The notes beneath the pieces were generated by a model. It was given only the letters and a program-made list of their open reading frames with translations. It searched no databases and was not told the origin of the DNA. The translations under genes and the position numbers were made by a program. Shown here piece by piece: positions 6,497 to 16,624 of a DNA stretch of 64,000 bases. The DNA comes from Microbacterium sp. Its GTDB lineage: Bacteria > Actinomycetota > Actinomycetes > Actinomycetales > Microbacteriaceae. The stretch spans positions 62,001-126,000 of the forward strand of contig QFPM01000006.1 in assembly GCA_003248655.1 (NCBI GenBank), given 5' to 3'. The first letter of the stretch is position 1. Each line of letters begins with the position of its first letter.

Positions 6497-9493
6497 GTGA
6501 AGCTGCACGCGCTCGAGCTGACCGGATTCGGGCCGTTCCGCGAGACGCAGCGCGTCGACTTCGACGCGTTCGACGGCGACGGACTCTTCCTGATCTCCGG
6601 GCGCACGGGGGCGGGAAAGTCGAGCATCCTCGACGGCGTGAGCTTCGCGCTCTACGGGTCCGTGCCGCGCTACGACGGCGGCGAGAAGCGGCTGCGTAGC
6701 GACCACTGCTACCTCACCGATCCGACCGAGGTGCGCCTCGAGTTCACGATCGGCGACACTCGCTGGCGCATCACGCGTGCGCCCGAATACGACCGTCCGG
6801 CCAAGCGGGGTGGCGGACTCACGGCCGAGCCCGCCCGCGCCGAGCTCGAAGAGCTCGTCGGGGGCGTGTGGGTCGGGCGGGCGGCGAGGCCCCGCGACGT
6901 CGGGGTCGCGATGGACGAGCTGCTAGGCCTGAACGCGCAACAGTTCCAGCAGGTCATCCTGCTCGCGCAGAACAAGTTCTCGCGGTTCCTGCTGGCATCC
7001 GGCGAAGAACGCCAGACGCTCTTGCGGACCCTCTTCGGCACGCGCCGGTTCGAGCGGTATCGCGATGATCTCGAACAGCGGCGGCGTGACGCGCAGAAGC
7101 AGCTCGACACGTCGACCGAGCACGCGCGGACGCTCCTCGATGTGGCAGAGTCGCTCGTCCGTGAGCATGCGCTTGGCGGCGACGACACGGCGCCCGCCCC
7201 CGCCGAGGCCGACGTCGCGGGCCGACGCGACGCCCTTGTCGCGGCTCTGCAACGCGCGGAATATCGCGTCGAGCAGGCGAAGGTCGCCCGCGCGCACGCG
7301 GATGCCGCTCTCACTTCGGCTACAGAGACCCACGCGAACCTGGTGGCTCAGGCGGCGCGCGGCCGCGAACGCATCGAGCTGCGCGCTCGCCTGGCGGAGC
7401 TCGAAGCGATGGCCCCGCGGCTCGCCGACGTGCGCGCACGACTCGAGCGGGCGCGCACGGCCGAGGCGCTGCGCGCGCCGCTCGAGACGGCCGATCGGGC
7501 GCAGGCCGCGCTCGCCGCCGCCCAGGATGCCGTCGACGCGGCGCTGGTCGCGTGGACGACGGGCGGGGGAGAGGCCTCCGCCGACATCGCCGTCCGCCTC
7601 GACGAGCTGACGGTCGAGCTTGCCCGCTTCGCCGACGCGGCGGCGCAGGAACGTGATCTCGACGCGCTCGAACGGAGTGCCGACGAGAAGGCTCGCGCCC
7701 TCGCCGAGGCCGACGCAGCGCTCGTCGCGTGCGACGCCGTCCTCGGGCGACTCCCCGCGGATCGCGGGGCGCTCGACGAGGCGACGAACGTCGCTCGCGC
7801 CACCGCGGCGCGGCGCGACGATCTGCACCGGGCGCTCGGCGAGCTGCAGGCCCGGAGGGATGCCGCGCGCGAGGCGGCGGTGCTCGCTGAGACCGCCGAG
7901 AGGGCCGACCGGGAGCACGCGGGGGCGAGCGCCGCCGCGGCGACCGCGGCAGTCGCCGTCAGCGATTTGCTGCAACGCCGGCTCGCCGGATACGCGGGCG
8001 AGCTTTCCGCCGCGCTCGTTGCCGGTGAGGCGTGCGCCGTCTGCGGCTCGACCGAGCACCCGCATCCTGCGGCCGCGTCGCCAGAACCCATCACCGACGA
8101 CGATCTGGCCCGCGCCGAGCGGGCGCGGGATGAGACGGCGGGCGCGGCGTCTGCGGCCGCCGAAGCGGCGCGCGCGGCGCGCGAGCGACTCGCCGACGCG
8201 AACTCGCGCGCGGGCGGGTTCGACGAGGCGTCGCTTTCCGCATCCCTCGACCTCGCCCAGAGCGAAGCGGAGGCGGCGGATGCCGCGTGGAACGAACTGC
8301 AGCGCCTCGAGGCCCGGCGCGCCGACCTCGACGAGCTCACCGCGCGCACGCAGCGAGAGCGCGTGTCCCTCGAGGCGCAGGCGACCGCGCATCGCGCCGA
8401 ACACGCCGCCATCGCCGCGGACATCGCGCGTAGTGCGGGCATCGTGGCGGCCGCCCGGGGTGAGTTCGCGACGGTCGCGGCCCGCATCGCGGCCGCGGAG
8501 TCGGAACGTGCGCTGGCGCTGACGCTCGCCGAGGCGCGAGCCCATCACGCCGAGCGGTCGCGCGCACTCGCCGACGCGAACGCCGATGCGGCGGCCCGGA
8601 TCGCGGCCAGCGGTGTCGGCGATATCGCAGGCGCCCGCGCCGCGCTGCTCTCCCACGACGAGCAGGCCCGACTCGATGACGAGCTGAGCGCGCATGCCGC
8701 CGCCTTCGCGGCGACCCGCTCTCGACTGCTCGAACTCGAGCTCGACGCGGCGGGAGACGATGTCACGGATGCCGCTGTGACGGCATCCGCCGAGGCTCTC
8801 GAGGCCGCCGACCGTGAGCGGGCGTCCGCGATCGCCGCGCAGCGAGACGCCGAGAGCACAGCCGCGCGCCTCCGAAAGCTCGCGCTCGACGCCGACGCGG
8901 CCTACGCGGCGGTCGCCGAGGTCGCAGACGACGCGGCGTCGGTCACGCGCCTCGCCGACACCGTCGCGGGCCGCGCCCCCAACACGATGAAGATGGACCT
9001 CGAGACGTTCGTCCTCGCCGCCGAACTCGAAGAGATCGTCGCCGCGGCGAGCATACGACTGTCGGAGATGTCGTCAGGGCGCTACACCCTGCACCACTCC
9101 GACGCGCGCGCCGCGCGCGGCCGGGCATCCGGGCTCGGAATCGAGGTGCTCGACGCGCACACCGGGCGCCTCCGCGCACCGCAGTCGCTCTCCGGAGGCG
9201 AGACGTTCCTGGCATCCCTCGCACTCGCGCTCGGACTCGGCGAGGTCGTGACCTCGCGCGCGGGCGGCATCCGCCTCGACACCCTGTTCGTCGACGAGGG
9301 ATTCGGCTCGCTCGACCCCGAGACCCTCGAACTCGCGATGCGCACGCTCGACGAACTGCGCGCGGGCGGGCGCACCGTCGGCGTCATCAGCCACGTCGAG
9401 GCGATGAAAGAGCAGCTACCCGCGCAGCTCGTCGTCGAGGCGACAGCACAGGGGCCGAGCGTCATCCGGCAGGACGTCGCTCAGCCCCTGTGA
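6497..9493 (+). CDS. sbcC: Exonuclease SbcCD, subunit C (SMC-like ATPase)
   Basis: A 998-residue SMC/Rad50-like ATPase partner of SbcD. The N-terminal half ATPase has the Walker A GRTGAGKSS (about residues 35-43) and the Q-loop region near FQQVILLAQNKFSRF. Two long Ala/Glu/Arg-rich coiled coils flank the zinc hook CAVCGSTEHPHP near the middle. The C-terminal half carries the signature LSGGETFLASLALALGLGE and Walker B LFVDEGFGSLD. The GTG at 6497 is chosen because GAGGGG lies six bases upstream and the family begins (M/V)KLHxLELTGFGPF. Earlier in-frame starts lie inside sbcD. Codons are extremely GC-rich. Confidence 0.95.
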   Translation: MKLHALELTGFGPFRETQRVDFDAFDGDGLFLISGRTGAGKSSILDGVSFALYGSVPRYDGGEKRLRSDHCYLTDPTEVRLEFTIGDTRWRITRAPEYDRPAKRGGGLTAEPARAELEELVGGVWVGRAARPRDVGVAMDELLGLNAQQFQQVILLAQNKFSRFLLASGEERQTLLRTLFGTRRFERYRDDLEQRRRDAQKQLDTSTEHARTLLDVAESLVREHALGGDDTAPAPAEADVAGRRDALVAALQRAEYRVEQAKVARAHADAALTSATETHANLVAQAARGRERIELRARLAELEAMAPRLADVRARLERARTAEALRAPLETADRAQAALAAAQDAVDAALVAWTTGGGEASADIAVRLDELTVELARFADAAAQERDLDALERSADEKARALAEADAALVACDAVLGRLPADRGALDEATNVARATAARRDDLHRALGELQARRDAAREAAVLAETAERADREHAGASAAAATAAVAVSDLLQRRLAGYAGELSAALVAGEACAVCGSTEHPHPAAASPEPITDDDLARAERARDETAGAASAAAEAARAARERLADANSRAGGFDEASLSASLDLAQSEAEAADAAWNELQRLEARRADLDELTARTQRERVSLEAQATAHRAEHAAIAADIARSAGIVAAARGEFATVAARIAAAESERALALTLAEARAHHAERSRALADANADAAARIAASGVGDIAGARAALLSHDEQARLDDELSAHAAAFAATRSRLLELELDAAGDDVTDAAVTASAEALEAADRERASAIAAQRDAESTAARLRKLALDADAAYAAVAEVADDAASVTRLADTVAGRAPNTMKMDLETFVLAAELEEIVAAASIRLSEMSSGRYTLHHSDARAARGRASGLGIEVLDAHTGRLRAPQSLSGGETFLASLALALGLGEVVTSRAGGIRLDTLFVDEGFGSLDPETLELAMRTLDELRAGGRTVGVISHVEAMKEQLPAQLVVEATAQGPSVIRQDVAQPL

Positions 9494-9503
9494 CCTGTCT
9501 GGG

Positions 9504-10211
9504 TTACTGCAGGTGGGCTACCGCCGCGTCGTAGATCGCCTGGTAGAGCGAGCGCATGAGCTCGGCGTCAGCGGCGCCTTCGGTGCCGGCGGACTGCTCG
9601 GCGAACGAATCGACGCCAGCCTGGCCCGTCGTCAACAGCGCCTCACCGACGGTGATGAGGGTCGCGTCGTCGAACGTCGCCTCGACGATGTCCGGGGTGA
9701 TGCTCGGGTCGATCTCGGCCATGATCCGGTTGACCTCCGGTCGCACCTGCGCGAGGAAGGCGGTCTCGTTCGCCGTCAGCGCCGAGTCGTCGGCCGTGTC
9801 GTCGGTGGTGGCGTCGTCGTCCGCCGCGTCGCTCGGCTCGGTCACCGACGGGGTCTCGCGGCCGCTGTCCTGCACGATTCCCTGCGCGACCGAGTTTCCG
9901 GTGATGACGAGCGCGGCCGCCAGCGCGATGACCCCGAGCACCCCGCCGACGATTGAAACGACGAGCGCCGTGATGCTCAGCGGCTTGCCGCCGAAACGCT
10001 TTCCGGCGAGGCCCACGATCGAGAAGACGAACGCGGCGAGCAGCACGATTCCGCCCAGAACGACGGCGATGATGCCGACCCACGGGACCGGAACGAACCC
10101 GATGAGGGTGAGGACCACCCCGGCGATCGCGAGGCTCAGCGCGGTCCAGGCGATCCCCTTGGTGCGAGTGTCGGGCTCGGGCTGCGGAGTGTACGTCGGT
10201 GTGGTAGTCAT
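9504..10211 (-). CDS. Small membrane protein with DUF4190-like core
   Basis: A 235-residue protein. A Pro/Thr-rich cytoplasmic start (about 25 residues) precedes three or four hydrophobic helices (about residues 28-115), then an acidic Asp/Thr-rich linker and a soluble tail predicted to lie outside. The helical part resembles DUF4190-type proteins of unknown function. The start at 10211 has AAGGAAG upstream, a good ribosome site. A longer upstream frame is rejected because it lacks such a site and overlaps the divergent promoter region. It is convergent with sbcC, ten bases apart. Confidence 0.75.
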   Translation of the reverse strand: MTTTPTYTPQPEPDTRTKGIAWTALSLAIAGVVLTLIGFVPVPWVGIIAVVLGGIVLLAAFVFSIVGLAGKRFGGKPLSITALVVSIVGGVLGVIALAAALVITGNSVAQGIVQDSGRETPSVTEPSDAADDDATTDDTADDSALTANETAFLAQVRPEVNRIMAEIDPSITPDIVEATFDDATLITVGEALLTTGQAGVDSFAEQSAGTEGAADAELMRSLYQAIYDAAVAHLQ

Positions 10212-10347
10212 GAAGCTTCCTTGGTTGGTTGGTAAGAAAAGGCTATCGGCCGCCGATGGCTTTTCCGGCACCTGCACGCACACGCGGGGCCCGCGCGCGC
10301 GATGATGGGAGCACCGCGACCCACGAGGCCGACCCACAAGGAGCACC

Positions 10348-10935
10348 ATGACACTGCAGACCGTCCCCCTGGACGCACCGGCGGGGGTGACCGCACGGCT
10401 GGGCTGGGATCCGGCGACCTCCGTGCACGATCGGCGCCGCATCCTGGCGAAAGAGCTGATCGCCGCCAAGCTCGGCTGCGACACGACGGCCGTGCGGATC
10501 GAGCGCGAGGCCCCCCGCGGATTCGGCTACCACACGAGGCTCATCGCCTCGCGTGACGGCGTCGACCTCCCCATCTCGATCGTGACGGCGAGCTACCGTG
10601 CCGCGACGGTCGCCGCGATCTGCGACCCCGAGCTTCCACTCGGGATCGACATTCGCGACCTGACTCCGGATGACGCCGACCTTCGCCTCATGCGAAAGCA
10701 CTCGCACCTGTTCGACCTCACGAATACGGCCGATCTGCTGCAGCATTGGGTGCGCGTGCAGGCCGTTCTCGAGGCCGACGGCCGGGGCGTGCGCGTCGCG
10801 CCCGAGCGGGTGCGGCTCGACATGGGGCGTCACAAGGGCTGGATCCCCGACCACAACATGAAGTACGAGATCGTCGACGCCTCGCGCGACGGGTGGGTCA
10901 TCACGATGGCCGTCGGGGCGCTGCCTAAGAAGTAA
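10348..10935 (+). CDS. 4'-phosphopantetheinyl-transferase-like protein, motif degenerate
   Basis: A 195-residue protein. GIDIR (residues 99-103, Asp101) resembles the GxDxE metal-binding motif of phosphopantetheinyl transferases, and HWVRVQAVLEADGRG (133-147) aligns with the W-x-x-KEA-x-x-K region. The Lys-Glu of that motif is replaced by Val-Gln, and the acidic residue after the first Asp is Arg. If it belongs to the family, it has probably lost or altered catalysis. The assignment rests on these two regions only, so a different function is possible. The 3' end overlaps the convergent nadE by 11 bases. Confidence 0.6.
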   Translation: MTLQTVPLDAPAGVTARLGWDPATSVHDRRRILAKELIAAKLGCDTTAVRIEREAPRGFGYHTRLIASRDGVDLPISIVTASYRAATVAAICDPELPLGIDIRDLTPDDADLRLMRKHSHLFDLTNTADLLQHWVRVQAVLEADGRGVRVAPERVRLDMGRHKGWIPDHNMKYEIVDASRDGWVITMAVGALPKK

Positions 10936-12985
10936 GCCCGGCGCGCAGCTCCGCGAGCCACACGTCGGCGTTGCCGTCCGACGGCGCGCGCCAGTCTCCG
11001 CGAGGCGACAGCGAACCCGCCGGCAGTACCTTCGGGCCGTTCGGGATCGCGGTGCGCTTGAACTGCGCGAACCCGAAGAAGCGCGTCAGGAACACCTCGA
11101 GCCAGCGCACGATCGTGTCGCGGTCGTAGGCGTACCGGTCATCCTCGGGGAATCCGGGAGGCCAGGCGCCGGCATCCTGGTCTGCCCACGCTTGTTCGGC
11201 GAGGAACGCGATCTTCGACGGGCGCAGCCCGTAGCGGAGCACGTGGAACAGCGCGAAGTCGTGCAGCGCGTACGGCCCGATCGTGCTCTCGGTCGACTGC
11301 ACGGCGCCGTCTTGACCCGCGGGGACGAGCTCGGGGCTGATCTCGGTGTCGAGCACCGACTGCAGCACGCGCTTCGCGTCGTCGCTGAGCGCCGCACCCT
11401 CGTCCGGGTGGGCGATCACCCAACGGATGAGGTGCTGGATGAGCGTCTTCGGGACCCCCGCGTTGACGGCGTAGTGGCTCATCTGGTCGCCGACGCCGTA
11501 CGTCGCCCAGCCGAGGGCGAGCTCCGACAGGTCGGAGGTACCGACGACGAAGCCGCCGTTCTGGTTCGCGAGGCGGAACAGGAAGTCGGTGCGCGCACCG
11601 GCCTGGACGTTCTCGAACGTCACGTCGTAGACCGGCTCGCCGTTCGCGAAGGGATGCCCGATCCCCGTGAGCAGCTCGGTCGCCATCGGTCGGATATCGA
11701 TCGTCTCGATGGACGCCCCGATCGCCTCGGCGAGGGCGATCGCGTTCGACTTCGTGTGCTCGCTCGTCGCGAACCCCGGCATCGTGTAGGCGAGGATGTC
11801 GCTGCGCGGCCGCCCCATCCGATCCATCGCGCGCGCGACGACGAGCAGAGCGTGCGTCGAGTCGAGCCCGCCGGAGACGCCGATCACGGGCTTCGGCGAG
11901 CCGATCGCGCGCATGCGCTGCTCGAGGCCGGACACCTGGATGCTGAACGCCTCATAGCAGTCCTGATCGAGGCGGGCGGGGTCGTCGGGCACGAACGGAA
12001 AGCGGTCGAGCGGACGGCGCAGCGTCGTGACGGATGCCGGCGGCTCCACCGCGAACGGGATGCGGCGCACCTCGGCGTCCGAGAGCGTCCGCACGCGGTT
12101 CTCGTCGAATGTGCCCTGGCGCAGGCGATCCTGGCGGAGGCGGTCGAGGTCGACATCGGCGAGCGCGGTGCGCGGCCCGTCCGGAAAGCGTTCCGTCTCG
12201 GCGAGCAGGGTGCCCGCCTCGTAGATCATCGTCTGGCCGTCCCAGGAGACGTCGTTGGTCGATTCGCCCTGACCGGCGGCCGCGTAGACGTAGGCCGCGT
12301 TGCAGCGGAAAGACTGCGACTTCGCGAGCAGGTGTCGGTCGTCGGCGCGCGCGATCGTGATGGGGCTGCCGGAGAGGTTCAACAGCACCGTCGCGCCCGC
12401 GAGCGCCGCCAGCGAGGACGGCGGAATCGGCACCCACAGGTCTTCGCAGACCTCGACGTGCACGACGAGGCCGGGCACATCGGATGCCTCGAACAGCAAA
12501 TCGGTGCCCACCGGGACGACCTCTCCGCCCAGCAGTGCCTCGCTGGGCGCGTCGATACCGCTCGCGTACCAGCGCGACTCGTAGAACTCGCGATACGTCG
12601 GCAGGTAGACCTTCGGCACCACGCCGAGGATCTCCCCGCGGTGGATGACGACGGCGCAGTTGTACAGGCGCGATCCGAGCAGAAGTGGCGCGCCCACGAC
12701 GAAGAGGGTCCGCAGGTCCGCCGATGCGGCCGTCACCTCGGCAAGAGCGGCGCGGACGGCATCCAGCACGGCATCCTGCATCACGAGATCGTCGATCGCG
12801 TATCCCGTGAGACACAGCTCGGGGAACACCGCGACGGCGACGCCCTCGTCGTGCGCCGCGCGGGCGGCGGCGATGACGGACGCGGCGTTCGCGGCGGGGT
12901 CCGCGATCGCGACCGGGATCGTGCACGCCGCGACGCGCGCGAACCCGTGCCGGTACACGCACTCGAACGGCAGTTTCTCGCTCAC
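10925..12985 (-). CDS. nadE: Glutamine-dependent NAD+ synthetase
   Basis: A 686-residue two-domain enzyme that makes NAD+ from nicotinate adenine dinucleotide with ammonia from glutamine. The N-terminal nitrilase-type glutaminase shows Glu56 (VFPELCLTGY), Lys125 (VPKVYLPTYREFYE) and Cys180 (VEVCEDLW). The synthetase domain begins with the PP-loop GVSGGLDSTHAL (369-380). The length matches the actinobacterial two-domain form (about 680). The GTG at 12985 is chosen because it gives the family N-terminus; CAGACT lies six bases upstream. The open frame runs on to 16348 only as a shadow of the opposite-strand helicase gene. Confidence 0.96.
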   Translation of the reverse strand: MSEKLPFECVYRHGFARVAACTIPVAIADPAANAASVIAAARAAHDEGVAVAVFPELCLTGYAIDDLVMQDAVLDAVRAALAEVTAASADLRTLFVVGAPLLLGSRLYNCAVVIHRGEILGVVPKVYLPTYREFYESRWYASGIDAPSEALLGGEVVPVGTDLLFEASDVPGLVVHVEVCEDLWVPIPPSSLAALAGATVLLNLSGSPITIARADDRHLLAKSQSFRCNAAYVYAAAGQGESTNDVSWDGQTMIYEAGTLLAETERFPDGPRTALADVDLDRLRQDRLRQGTFDENRVRTLSDAEVRRIPFAVEPPASVTTLRRPLDRFPFVPDDPARLDQDCYEAFSIQVSGLEQRMRAIGSPKPVIGVSGGLDSTHALLVVARAMDRMGRPRSDILAYTMPGFATSEHTKSNAIALAEAIGASIETIDIRPMATELLTGIGHPFANGEPVYDVTFENVQAGARTDFLFRLANQNGGFVVGTSDLSELALGWATYGVGDQMSHYAVNAGVPKTLIQHLIRWVIAHPDEGAALSDDAKRVLQSVLDTEISPELVPAGQDGAVQSTESTIGPYALHDFALFHVLRYGLRPSKIAFLAEQAWADQDAGAWPPGFPEDDRYAYDRDTIVRWLEVFLTRFFGFAQFKRTAIPNGPKVLPAGSLSPRGDWRAPSDGNADVWLAELRAGLTS

Positions 12986-13048
12986 CCGACCAGTCTGGCA
13001 TCGAAGCGTGTCGGATGCCGCGGCTAGTGTCGATCGCGAAAGGAAGAC

Positions 13049-16000
13049 ATGCGATACATCGATGACGGCGAAGGCGACGCGCGAATCGTCTGGAGTGCGA
13101 GCGACCTCAAATCGGCCGCCGAGTGCGAGTTCGCGTGGCTGCGCAAGATCGACGCGAAGATGGGCCGCATCGAGGCGGTCGACGAGCCCGAAGACCTGAC
13201 CCTCGCGCGGGCCGGCGCCCTCGGTACGCAACACGAACTGCGCCAGCTGGAGGCGTATCGCGCGATGTTCCCGGGTCGGGTCGTCGAGCTGCCCGCGACG
13301 GTGGCGTCTGATGCCGAGGGCGTCGCTGCGGCGGTCGCCGCGACGAACGCGGCCCTCGCCGACCCCGATGTCGCCGTCATCTACCAGGCGGTGTTCTCGA
13401 CCGACGAGTTCATCGGGTTCGCCGACTTCTTGATCCGCGATGACGAGTGGGTCGTGCAAGACACGAAGCTCGCGCGGCACGCGCGCGTGACAGCGCTCAT
13501 GCAGTTGGCGGCATACGTCGATCAGCTCGACCAGCTCGGTGTGCCCCACAGCGACCGCGTCGAACTGCTGCTCGGCGACGGGACGACCTCGGTGCACGCG
13601 ATCCGCGATCTCATGCCGGTCTTCCGGCTGCGCCGCGAACGACTGCGCGCGCTCATCGTCGATCGCGACCTTGCGGCTGGTGCGGCGGGTGCCCCGATCG
13701 CCTGGGGCGACGAGCGCGGTGCACTGCGTGTCGTCGCCTGTGGCCGGTGCGCCACGTGCGACGCCGAGGTCGTCGCACACCGCGATCTGCTGCTGGTCGC
13801 GGGCATGCGTCCGGTGCAACGCGACAGGCTCCGCGCCGCGGGCGTCCGCACGATCGACGACCTCGCCGCGGCGCGGCAGGCGCCCGAGCGGATGTCGTGG
13901 GACACGTTCACGGGCCTTCGCACGCAGGCGGCCCTGCAGCTCGCGAGTCCCGCGGGCGGGGTCGCCGCGGCATCCGATCCGCACGCCGTGCCGACGTACG
14001 AGGTGGTGTTCCCGAAGGCGATCGGCGCTCTGCCGCGCCCCGACAACGGCGACATCTTCTTCGACTTCGAGGGTGACCCGCTCTACACCGAGACGCCCGC
14101 GCCAGGCGCGAACGCGCAGTGGGGCATCGACTATCTCTTCGGCTGGGTCGACACCGCCGAGGTGTACACGGCGCTGTGGGCGCACACGCACGCCGAAGAG
14201 CGCGCGGCGTTCGAGGAGTTCCTCGATCTCGTCGCGCTCCGTCGCCGCAAGCACCCCGGCATGCACATCTACCACTACGCCCCGTACGAGACGACGCACC
14301 TGCTCGCGATGGCGGCGACCTACGGCGTGCGCGAGGCCGAGGTCGACACGTTGCTGCGCGAAGGCGCTTTCGTCGACCTGTACCCCGTCGTGCGGCGGGC
14401 GCTTCGGGTCGGCTCGCGCTCGTACTCGATCAAGAAGCTCGAGCCGCTGTACATGGGCGATGAGGTGCGCACGAGCGACGTGCAGCGGGGCGACGACTCG
14501 ATCGTGAAGTACGTCGAGGCCCGCACCCTGATCGACGCCGGGCAGCTCGCTGAGGGCGAGGCGGTGCTGACAGACCTCGCCGACTACAACCGCTACGACT
14601 GCGTGTCGACCCGGCGCCTGCGCGACTGGCTCGTCGACCGCGCGCGCGAAGCCGACCTCACGCCCACGGCCGACATCGACGCGAGAGAACAGCCCTACGA
14701 GCCATCGCACCGCGCCGAGAGCCTGACCCGTCTGGCGGCCGAGGCAGCCGCGGCCGCCGAGGTCGACGAGCGCGCCGTCGCGGCGCTGCGCCTCGGGTCG
14801 GCGGCGATCGACTACTACCCGCGCGAGGCAAAGACCTACTGGGCGACGCACTTCCTGCGGCTGCGCGAACCGGTCTCGGTGTGGGAAGACACGCGCGATG
14901 TCGTCGTGTTCGATCACGACCGCTGTCGGGTGCTTACCGACTGGCACCTCCCCGAGGGAGCGCGTGTGCAGCGCCGCGTGCTCGAGCTCCGGGGCGACCT
15001 CGCGCCCGGCACGAAACTCACCGCCGACAGCACTGTTTGGGTCCTGTACGAACTGCCCGCGCCGTTCCCGATCGACACGAGTCCGCGCTTCATCCACGCG
15101 GCGCGGCGCGTGCGCGTCGTCGACACGCTCGACGACGGCGTCGTCGTCGAAGAGACGCCGATCGACGGGATCACCTGGCGCGAGTTCCCGATCGCCCTCA
15201 CCCCTCCCGACCCGCCCCGCGCGGGCAGCCAGCAAGTCGCGATCGACGAGTGGGCCGATGCCGTGATCGAGGCGGCGCCGACGGCATCCGCGTCTTTCCC
15301 GAAGGATGCCGCGACCGACCTGCTGCTGCGTCGTCCACCCCGCACGCGCAGCGGCGCGCTGACGCGCGGCTCCGGCGAGAACGCCGACACCATCGACGAT
15401 ATCGTGCGCTCGGTGCACGACCTCGACCACAGCTACCTCGCGGTGCAGGGCCCACCCGGCACCGGCAAGACCTACGTCGGCTCGCACGTCGTCGCGCGGC
15501 TGGTCGCCGAGCGCGGCTACCGCGTCGGCGTCGTCGCGCAGTCGCACGCGGTCGTCGAGAACATGCTCGATCGCATCGTCGCCGCCGGCGTGCCGAAGGA
15601 GCGCGTCGCGAAGGCACGCAAGTCCGACTCGGGACCGGAGCCCTCGTTCACCCCGATCGCGAAAGACGGGTACGCCGCCTTCGCCGCCGACCACCCGGAC
15701 GGGTTCGTCATCGGCGGCACCGCGTGGGACCTCAGCCACCCGGGGCGAGTGGCGCGGGGGAGCCTCGACCTTCTCGTGATCGACGAGGCGGGGCAGTTCT
15801 CCCTGGCATCCACGATCGCCGTCTCGGTCGCCGCCGAACGTCTCATGCTCCTCGGCGACCCGCAGCAGCTGCCCCAGGTGAGCCAGGGTACGCATCCCGA
15901 GCCGGTCGACACGTCGGCGCTCGGCTGGGTCATGGACGGCGCCGCAGTCATCCGCGAAGACCGCGGATTCTTCCTCGCGCAGACCCGTCGCCTGCGCCCG

Positions 16001-16576
16001 GAGGTGGCAGAGCCGGTCTCCGAGCTGTCGTACGAGGGGCGCCTCGCCGCGCACGAGAGCACGTCGGCGCGGCACCTTTCCGGGGTCGCGCCGGGCGTCA
16101 CTCCGGTGCCGCTCGGACATACCGGAAACTCCACGTCGTCGGCCGAAGAGGCAGACGCGGTCGTCGCGATCGTCCGCGATCTGATCGGCCGCTCCTGGAC
16201 GAGCGGCGAAGGCGCCCTGCCTCGCCCGCTCGCGCAGGGCGATCTCATCGTCGTCACGCCGTACAACGCGCAGCAGGTGACGGTCGAAGAAGCGCTTGCC
16301 GCGGCCGGGTTCGGCGAGGTCCCGGTAGGGACGGTCGACAAGTTCCAAGGGCAGGAGGCGGCGGTCGCGATCGTGTCGCTCGCGGCATCCTCGGGCCGCG
16401 ATGCGCCGCGCGGGCTCGAGTTCCTGCTGCTGCAGAACCGGCTGAACGTCGCCGTCTCACGAGCCGAGCACACGGCGTTCGTCGTATACGGCACGGGGCT
16501 GCTCGACGACCTCCCGCGCACGCCCGACGGAGTCGCGCGGCTCAGCGCCTTCGCCCGTCTCGTGGGTGCGGCCTAG
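13049..16576 (+). CDS. TM0106-family RecB-like nuclease fused to superfamily 1 helicase
   Basis: A 1175-residue multidomain protein. The N-terminal Cas4/RecB-like nuclease is visible as GFADFLIRDDEW-VVQDTKLAR and the Q motif QLAAYVDQL (about residues 128-165). An RNase H-like exonuclease segment follows, with FFDFEGDP near residue 338 and RYDCVSTRRL near 519-528. The C-terminal part is a UvrD/Dna2-like helicase: Walker A GPPGTGKT (about 803-810), DEAG Walker B (VIDEAGQFS), then GDPQQLPQ, VGTVDKFQGQE and NVAVSRA. The architecture suggests DNA end processing or defence, but no member's cellular role is well established. AAAGGAAG precedes the ATG. No accessory defence genes lie next to it. Confidence 0.85.
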   Translation: MRYIDDGEGDARIVWSASDLKSAAECEFAWLRKIDAKMGRIEAVDEPEDLTLARAGALGTQHELRQLEAYRAMFPGRVVELPATVASDAEGVAAAVAATNAALADPDVAVIYQAVFSTDEFIGFADFLIRDDEWVVQDTKLARHARVTALMQLAAYVDQLDQLGVPHSDRVELLLGDGTTSVHAIRDLMPVFRLRRERLRALIVDRDLAAGAAGAPIAWGDERGALRVVACGRCATCDAEVVAHRDLLLVAGMRPVQRDRLRAAGVRTIDDLAAARQAPERMSWDTFTGLRTQAALQLASPAGGVAAASDPHAVPTYEVVFPKAIGALPRPDNGDIFFDFEGDPLYTETPAPGANAQWGIDYLFGWVDTAEVYTALWAHTHAEERAAFEEFLDLVALRRRKHPGMHIYHYAPYETTHLLAMAATYGVREAEVDTLLREGAFVDLYPVVRRALRVGSRSYSIKKLEPLYMGDEVRTSDVQRGDDSIVKYVEARTLIDAGQLAEGEAVLTDLADYNRYDCVSTRRLRDWLVDRAREADLTPTADIDAREQPYEPSHRAESLTRLAAEAAAAAEVDERAVAALRLGSAAIDYYPREAKTYWATHFLRLREPVSVWEDTRDVVVFDHDRCRVLTDWHLPEGARVQRRVLELRGDLAPGTKLTADSTVWVLYELPAPFPIDTSPRFIHAARRVRVVDTLDDGVVVEETPIDGITWREFPIALTPPDPPRAGSQQVAIDEWADAVIEAAPTASASFPKDAATDLLLRRPPRTRSGALTRGSGENADTIDDIVRSVHDLDHSYLAVQGPPGTGKTYVGSHVVARLVAERGYRVGVVAQSHAVVENMLDRIVAAGVPKERVAKARKSDSGPEPSFTPIAKDGYAAFAADHPDGFVIGGTAWDLSHPGRVARGSLDLLVIDEAGQFSLASTIAVSVAAERLMLLGDPQQLPQVSQGTHPEPVDTSALGWVMDGAAVIREDRGFFLAQTRRLRPEVAEPVSELSYEGRLAAHESTSARHLSGVAPGVTPVPLGHTGNSTSSAEEADAVVAIVRDLIGRSWTSGEGALPRPLAQGDLIVVTPYNAQQVTVEEALAAAGFGEVPVGTVDKFQGQEAAVAIVSLAASSGRDAPRGLEFLLLQNRLNVAVSRAEHTAFVVYGTGLLDDLPRTPDGVARLSAFARLVGAA

Positions 16577-16624
16577 ACCGCACGCTCACCGCCTAGACTC
16601 GCGACAGACACAGAGGGGGATGCC

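Noticed and set aside
6923..8695. Long open frame antisense to sbcC
   Set aside because: Composition (Arg/Gly/Ala), no motifs and no ribosome site mark it as a shadow of the coding strand.
12986..16348. Extension of the nadE frame to 16348 on the minus strand
   Set aside because: The extra 1121 residues are Arg/Asp/Gly-rich with no family match and lie antisense to the helicase gene, a typical high-GC shadow.
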